Assembly (NCBI RefSeq): GCF_000826645.1
Contig: NZ_JXJP01000020.1
Location: forward strand, 124,001 to 188,000
From: Psychroserpens mesophilus
Lineage (GTDB): Bacteria; Bacteroidota; Bacteroidia; Flavobacteriales; Flavobacteriaceae
Length of the DNA stretch: 64,000 nt
Direction: 5' to 3'
In this document: in pieces, positions 60,264 through 64,000 of the stretch
Position numbering within the stretch: position 1 is the stretch's first letter
How the letters are laid out: each line of letters begins with the position of its first letter
The notes under the pieces: model-generated
The model's input: the letters and a program-made list of their open reading frames with translations, nothing else
The model's database searches: none
Told to the model about the DNA's origin: nothing
Translations under genes and position numbers: made by a program

Positions 60264-61955
60264 ATGATGCTTAAAAATTTCAATTGCAATAAAACGATAC
60301 TCCTAACTTTTATTTTTTTAAGTCCAGTTTTGTTAACATCGCAAAACTTTAAGGAAAGCATCAACGAAATAGCTGCAAATCTTGAATCTGTTGAAGCATC
60401 CAAAGTGCAATACAGTCAGGAACTAAAAGACATATCGTCTGGATATGCTGTGGCTACAATTACTGAAATAGACGACAAAGGTGATACCGAAGTAGTTAAT
60501 TATGAGTTTAGTTTTTCTGATGTAGATGTCAATACCGTAAGGACCATAACAAAAAAAGACCTTATCCAAGTACAACTTTTAATCAATGGGAAACAAAAAC
60601 TGATAAAGAAGAGCGAGGATGGAGGTGATAAGGTGAGTTATGTTGATGAATTGTATTTATATGCTAAAGATATTGATAATGGTCGTGCTATTGTTGATGC
60701 TGTAAAAAAAATAATTCCAATCAATATAGCTATTGAAAAAAATAAATTGTCACTTACAACCTATGAGGATCACTTACAGTGGCTTATGGAAAATGTTGCT
60801 GAAGTTGATTATTTAAAAAAACAATATGCTCAAAAGTTATCAAATGATGATAAACTAAATGGTTATGCTAAATTAGAATCTACTGAAAGTGCTAAAAGCA
60901 AGTCTGAATCTATGGCTTACGAATTTAATTTTGCAGTTCTCAATCCTAATAGCATCAATTTTAAAATTAGGAGTGACGAATTTTATATTGAAGTTGAAAA
61001 CAGAAGGAGCATTAAAAGTATAAAAACCTTCGAAAATAACATTCAAGGAAATTTCACAAATAGCTTAGAGTTTTATGCTTCAAGTGTTGAAAACGGAAAG
61101 GATATTTATAAAGTTCTTAAAGCGATTATTCCATTAGCTGAAGAAGCCTTTTTAAAGAATAAACCAGATACTTCAACTAAATCAAGTGCAATAGATTATT
61201 TAAATAAAGTGATGACCAGTATTTCAACAGAAGACAAAGCAATATCACAGGTTTTTAAAAATGATTGTGTTACAGGATTTACTCAAAAAATTAAAACAAG
61301 TAAAGCTGAAGATGAAAACCTTTACACATTTAATTTTATAGACATAAATAAGGATAATATTGAATACGATTCTCAGCAAGATTTACTTTTTGTTGAATTA
61401 TATACAAACCAAAAATGTAAGTACATTAAACATGTTGAAAATGGCGAATTACAAAATTATAAAGATGGTGTTAAACTATATGTAAATTCTATAGAAGAAG
61501 CCATGATTGCCAGAGAAGCAATACAAACTGTTATAGAGAGCTGTAAGTCTTCAGTAAAAGATTATTCTGGTCTTTCTGAAACACAATGTTTAAATCAACT
61601 TTCTGAGGCTATTGGGATTGTAAAAATAAATGAAGATAACTACGATCAGTCTATTGAGGTTATTGATGACTCAGCCAAAACGATAAAATTTACCAAGATT
61701 TTTTCGAATACTAAGAAGAGTGAAGAACAGATTTTCGAATTCGGAATTAAAGACATTAACTCGAAAAGTGTTGAAATGACAACATCAGGTAAAAATGTAA
61801 TTGTAGAAATGAGTACCAAATATTTTGAAAAGATTGTGAAAACTTATGAAGATGGCGAAATAAAAAGTTATGGTAATAAAATCAGTATAGAAGCTTCAAC
61901 TATTGAAAATGCAAGAGAAATAGTTAGTCTATTACAAATCATTACTCAAGATTAA
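60264..61955 (+). CDS. Secreted protein of four divergent about 130-residue repeats
   Basis: A 563-residue protein with signal peptide (about 1-27, LLTSQ). After it come four tandem repeats, approximately 28-157, 158-298, 302-425 and 430-563. Each starts with a helix, has a strand block around YEFSFSDVDVN, YEFNFAVLNPN, YTFNFIDINKD or FEFGIKDINSK, then a strand ending VELxxxxxxKxIK, and a helix such as AKDIDNGRAIVDAVKKIIP, ASSVENGKDIYKVLKAIIP, VNSIEEAMIAREAIQTVI or ASTIENAREIVSLLQIIT. No named family known. It is flanked by paralogous lipoproteins (59702 and 62000), with gaps of 22 and 44 bp. Confidence 0.85.
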   Translation: MMLKNFNCNKTILLTFIFLSPVLLTSQNFKESINEIAANLESVEASKVQYSQELKDISSGYAVATITEIDDKGDTEVVNYEFSFSDVDVNTVRTITKKDLIQVQLLINGKQKLIKKSEDGGDKVSYVDELYLYAKDIDNGRAIVDAVKKIIPINIAIEKNKLSLTTYEDHLQWLMENVAEVDYLKKQYAQKLSNDDKLNGYAKLESTESAKSKSESMAYEFNFAVLNPNSINFKIRSDEFYIEVENRRSIKSIKTFENNIQGNFTNSLEFYASSVENGKDIYKVLKAIIPLAEEAFLKNKPDTSTKSSAIDYLNKVMTSISTEDKAISQVFKNDCVTGFTQKIKTSKAEDENLYTFNFIDINKDNIEYDSQQDLLFVELYTNQKCKYIKHVENGELQNYKDGVKLYVNSIEEAMIAREAIQTVIESCKSSVKDYSGLSETQCLNQLSEAIGIVKINEDNYDQSIEVIDDSAKTIKFTKIFSNTKKSEEQIFEFGIKDINSKSVEMTTSGKNVIVEMSTKYFEKIVKTYEDGEIKSYGNKISIEASTIENAREIVSLLQIITQD

Positions 61956-61999
61956 AATTTCAAATAAGCTATTAATTTTTTTTTTAAAATAAACAACCA

Positions 62000-62545
62000 A
62001 TGAAAAAAATCACTTATCTCTTTATTCTTTCAGTTTTATTAATAAACTGTAGTGGCAATGATGATTCTAATAACAATAACAATCAAGATCCATCTGATAC
62101 TTTTGTTAGAGCCACTATTGATGGTGTTAGTTTTAATGCAACTGGAGTAAGTCTGTTTAATACAATTAATGCTCAACTCATTGAAAATGAAACTATATTT
62201 GGATTAATAATTGTTGGTCAAGTCGCTGATGAATCTCTTAATTTCAGAAGTATTAGTATTGGGATAGGTGGCACTGATTTTAATGAAGTTATTTCTGGTT
62301 TAGAGGTTCAGAGTCCTAATAATCAATTTACAGTAGAAGGAGGTTATTTTTTTGGTGACGCAAGTAGCAGTCGTAGTTCGGTATCTGATGAAGATGAATT
62401 TATTAAAATAACATTTATTGATAAAGCTAATCAAATAATTTCTGGAGAATTTAGATTCTTGGCAATAGATGACGATGATGATAGTCTCATGTATAATGTA
62501 ACTGAAGGTGAATTTAGTAATGTAAGTTATACAGTAATTGACTAA
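62000..62545 (+). CDS. DUF6252-like lipoprotein (copy B)
   Basis: A 181-residue lipoprotein with lipobox VLLINC (about Cys17) and a polar SGNDDSNNNNNQ linker. The mature part starts FVRATIDGVSFNATGVSLFN, and the end shows ITFIDKANQIISGEFRFLAI and VTEGEFSNVSYTVID. This closely resembles copy A at 59702 in the C-terminal half. It is the last gene of the secreted cluster; a terminator is at 62567-62597. Function unknown; probably a surface or periplasmic partner of the four-repeat protein. Confidence 0.75.
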   Translation: MKKITYLFILSVLLINCSGNDDSNNNNNQDPSDTFVRATIDGVSFNATGVSLFNTINAQLIENETIFGLIIVGQVADESLNFRSISIGIGGTDFNEVISGLEVQSPNNQFTVEGGYFFGDASSSRSSVSDEDEFIKITFIDKANQIISGEFRFLAIDDDDDSLMYNVTEGEFSNVSYTVID

Positions 62546-62566
62546 TCTAGTGTATAAAATTTAATG

Positions 62567-62597
62567 AAAACCATCTCAAATGTAGATGGTTTTTTTA
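62567..62597 (+). terminator. Terminator after the secreted cluster
   Basis: AAAACCATCT (62567-62576), loop CAAATGT, AGATGGTTTTTTT (62584-62596). Confidence 0.85.
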
Positions 62598-62608
62598 TGC
62601 AAACCCAT

Positions 62609-62616
62609 TACCTTTG
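62609..62616 (+). promoter_or_regulatory. Possible -7 box of priA
   Basis: TACCTTTG fits TAnnTTTG and ends 4 bases before the GTG start of priA. No good -33 TTTG lies 19 bases upstream. If it is real, the transcript would be leaderless or almost so. Confidence 0.35.
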
Positions 62617-62620
62617 ATGT

Positions 62621-64000
62621 GTGAATCATTTCATCAACGTCATATTACCAATTCCTTTAGAAAAGAGCTTTACTTATGCTATAACGCAAGCAGAAGCTGA
62701 ATTTCTGAAACCAGGAATGCGTGTGTCTGTACCTTTCGGAAAGAGCAAAATTTACACTGGACTTGTTGAACGTATTCACCAGGAAGCGCCTCAGATTTAC
62801 GAAGCTAAGGAAATCCATCAGATTCTTGATGAAACTCCTTTGGTAACATCTATTCAACTAAAGCATTGGCAATGGATCTCCAGTTATTATATGTGTACTG
62901 TTGGTGAAGTCATGAGAGCAGCGTTACCAAATGCTTTTATTCTGGAAAGCGAAACAGTTGTCTATAGAAATACTGAAGTTCAGATCAATGATGAAGATTT
63001 AAAAGATGATGAATTTATAGTCTATGAAGCCTTACATCATCAGTCATCGCTTAAAATTCAGGATTTGATGGCTATTCTAGATAAAAAAAATGTGCTTCCA
63101 ACCATTAAGCGACTTTTAGAAAAAGATGTCATTAACGTTCAGGAGGAGATTTATGAAAAATATAAACCAAAGCTGGTTAGATATGTCAAATTAGCAACTG
63201 CTCATACGTCTGAAAAAGCACTTCAGGAATTGATGGATACCTTAAGTCGAGCGCCAAAGCAACGAGATGTGGTTATGACCTTGTTTTCGGTTTCTGCGCA
63301 AACTAAAAAGCCTGTAAAAGTTTCCGATTTAATTGATGAAAGTGATGCGTCTTCTGCAATTATAAAAACCTTAATTGATAAAGGTGTTTTAGAAGAATAT
63401 CACATTCAAGCTGATAGAGTGCACTATGAAGGTGATGACAATGAGGCGTCAAAACAATTAAATGAATATCAGGAAATAGCTTTAAGTGAAGTTATTCAAT
63501 CATTTAAAGATCAAAATATTACGCTTCTTTACGGAGTTACATCTTCTGGAAAAACAGAACTTTACGTTAAGCTTATTGAAACACAGTTAGCAAAGGGGAA
63601 TCAAGTCTTGTATTTGCTTCCAGAAATTGCTTTAACAACACAACTGGTGGAACGGCTTCAGAATTACTTCGGAGAAAAAGTAGCTGTATTTCACAGTAAA
63701 TATTCATCTCACGAACGTGTTGAAGTTTGGAATAATGTCCTGAATAACTCTCCGAAAGCACAGATTATTTTAGGAGCACGTTCTTCGGTGTTATTGCCTT
63801 TTCAAAACTTAGGATTAATCATTGTTGATGAAGAGCACGAATCGTCTTATAAACAATTTGATCCAGCACCACGATATCACGCCAGAGATACAGCTATTGT
63901 ATTAGCAAGTTTGTTTGAAGCTAAAACTTTGTTAGGTTCTGCGACGCCAAGTCTTGAAAGTTATTTTAATGCGCAACAAGGTAAATATGGTTTAGTAGAA
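62621..64000 (+). CDS. priA: Primosomal protein N' (PriA helicase), 5' part
   Basis: 460 codons are visible; the gene runs off the right edge. The start is GTG 62621: an in-frame TGA lies at 62615, so no earlier start exists, and NHFINVILPIPLEKSFTYAI is the expected PriA N-terminus. The 3' DNA-binding domain (residues 1-105) is followed by the winged-helix region and the helicase core: Walker A LYGVTSSGKTELY (about 306-318), LPEIALTTQL, Walker B-type LIIVDEEHESSYKQFDPAPRY and the motif III-like LLGSATPSLES. PriA restarts stalled replication forks. The zinc-binding Cys cluster and motifs IV-VI are beyond the window. Confidence 0.96.
   Translation, partial: MNHFINVILPIPLEKSFTYAITQAEAEFLKPGMRVSVPFGKSKIYTGLVERIHQEAPQIYEAKEIHQILDETPLVTSIQLKHWQWISSYYMCTVGEVMRAALPNAFILESETVVYRNTEVQINDEDLKDDEFIVYEALHHQSSLKIQDLMAILDKKNVLPTIKRLLEKDVINVQEEIYEKYKPKLVRYVKLATAHTSEKALQELMDTLSRAPKQRDVVMTLFSVSAQTKKPVKVSDLIDESDASSAIIKTLIDKGVLEEYHIQADRVHYEGDDNEASKQLNEYQEIALSEVIQSFKDQNITLLYGVTSSGKTELYVKLIETQLAKGNQVLYLLPEIALTTQLVERLQNYFGEKVAVFHSKYSSHERVEVWNNVLNNSPKAQIILGARSSVLLPFQNLGLIIVDEEHESSYKQFDPAPRYHARDTAIVLASLFEAKTLLGSATPSLESYFNAQQGKYGLVE

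Noticed and set aside
63573-63761. Open frame opposite priA
   Set aside because: It runs antisense through the PriA helicase core and has no features of its own.

Overview
The window looks like chromosome of a marine-type Flavobacteriaceae bacterium (phylum Bacteroidota). This is inferred from AT-rich, densely packed genes, TAnnTTTG-type -7 promoter boxes, signal peptides cleaved before Gln, three or more proteins with C-terminal Por/T9SS sorting domains, and families typical of the group (DUF4199, DUF4252, YHYH, CotH, FecR plus an STN-type TonB receptor). The genus cannot be named from sequence alone. No rRNA, tRNA, CRISPR array, transposase or prophage was recognised.

Layout. 1-6561: end of a regulatory operon (anti-sigma-like fragment, Spy/CpxP-like protein), then EF-hand proteins, a YHYH lipoprotein, a MORN-repeat protein, a SCO1-type copper chaperone and a large CotH/lamin-tail/T9SS protein. 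6681-8227 (-): a second sigma / anti-sigma / Spy-like operon. 8513-13680 (-): envelope genes (DUF4199, GT2 glycosyltransferase, phosphosugar mutase, MsbA-like exporter). 13841-24405: housekeeping mixture (ribosomal L31B, GlmU-like protein, PD40 protein, orphan oligopeptide-binding lipoprotein, MtaB, small acetyltransferase, hydrolase, lytic transglycosylase, cardiolipin synthase, ribosomal L34). 24504-27356: carB without its allosteric domain. 27428-32709: secreted and periplasmic proteins (T9SS proteins, YceI, a small haem protein, DUF5777, OB-fold protein, an Asp-rich lipoprotein). 32823-36581: ECF sigma / FecR / STN-TonB receptor signalling unit. 36578-38463: thioesterase and RmuC. 38591-42275 (-): four secreted proteins of poorly known function. 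42407-47869: vitamin B12 uptake locus (ABC importer btuD-btuC-btuF on the minus strand; cobalamin riboswitch and BtuB-type receptor on the plus strand). 47920-54997: S41 peptidase, sigma/anti-sigma/DUF4252 pair, purB, BrkB-like protein, DUF2147. 54998-57527 (-): LytTR regulator and TPR histidine kinase. 57703-62545: five secreted genes, including an LRR-T9SS protein and a protein made of four divergent repeats. 62621-64000: 5' part of priA.

How it fits together. The window is rich in extracytoplasmic regulation: three ECF sigma genes plus traces of a fourth operon at the left edge. Several putative promoters share one geometry, an AAC or AAG triplet, 16 bases, then a C/G-rich -10 box. Two near-identical copies (855-885 and 1819-1849) precede the EF-hand genes and the YHYH gene and suggest a metal or envelope-stress regulon at the left end. 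Best candidates for undescribed biology: that regulon, the four-gene secreted operon 38591-42275, the four-repeat protein with its lipoprotein neighbours (59702-62545), and two very small reading frames (8352-8411 and 45502-45609). Assignments rest on reading motifs by eye; no database search was run.
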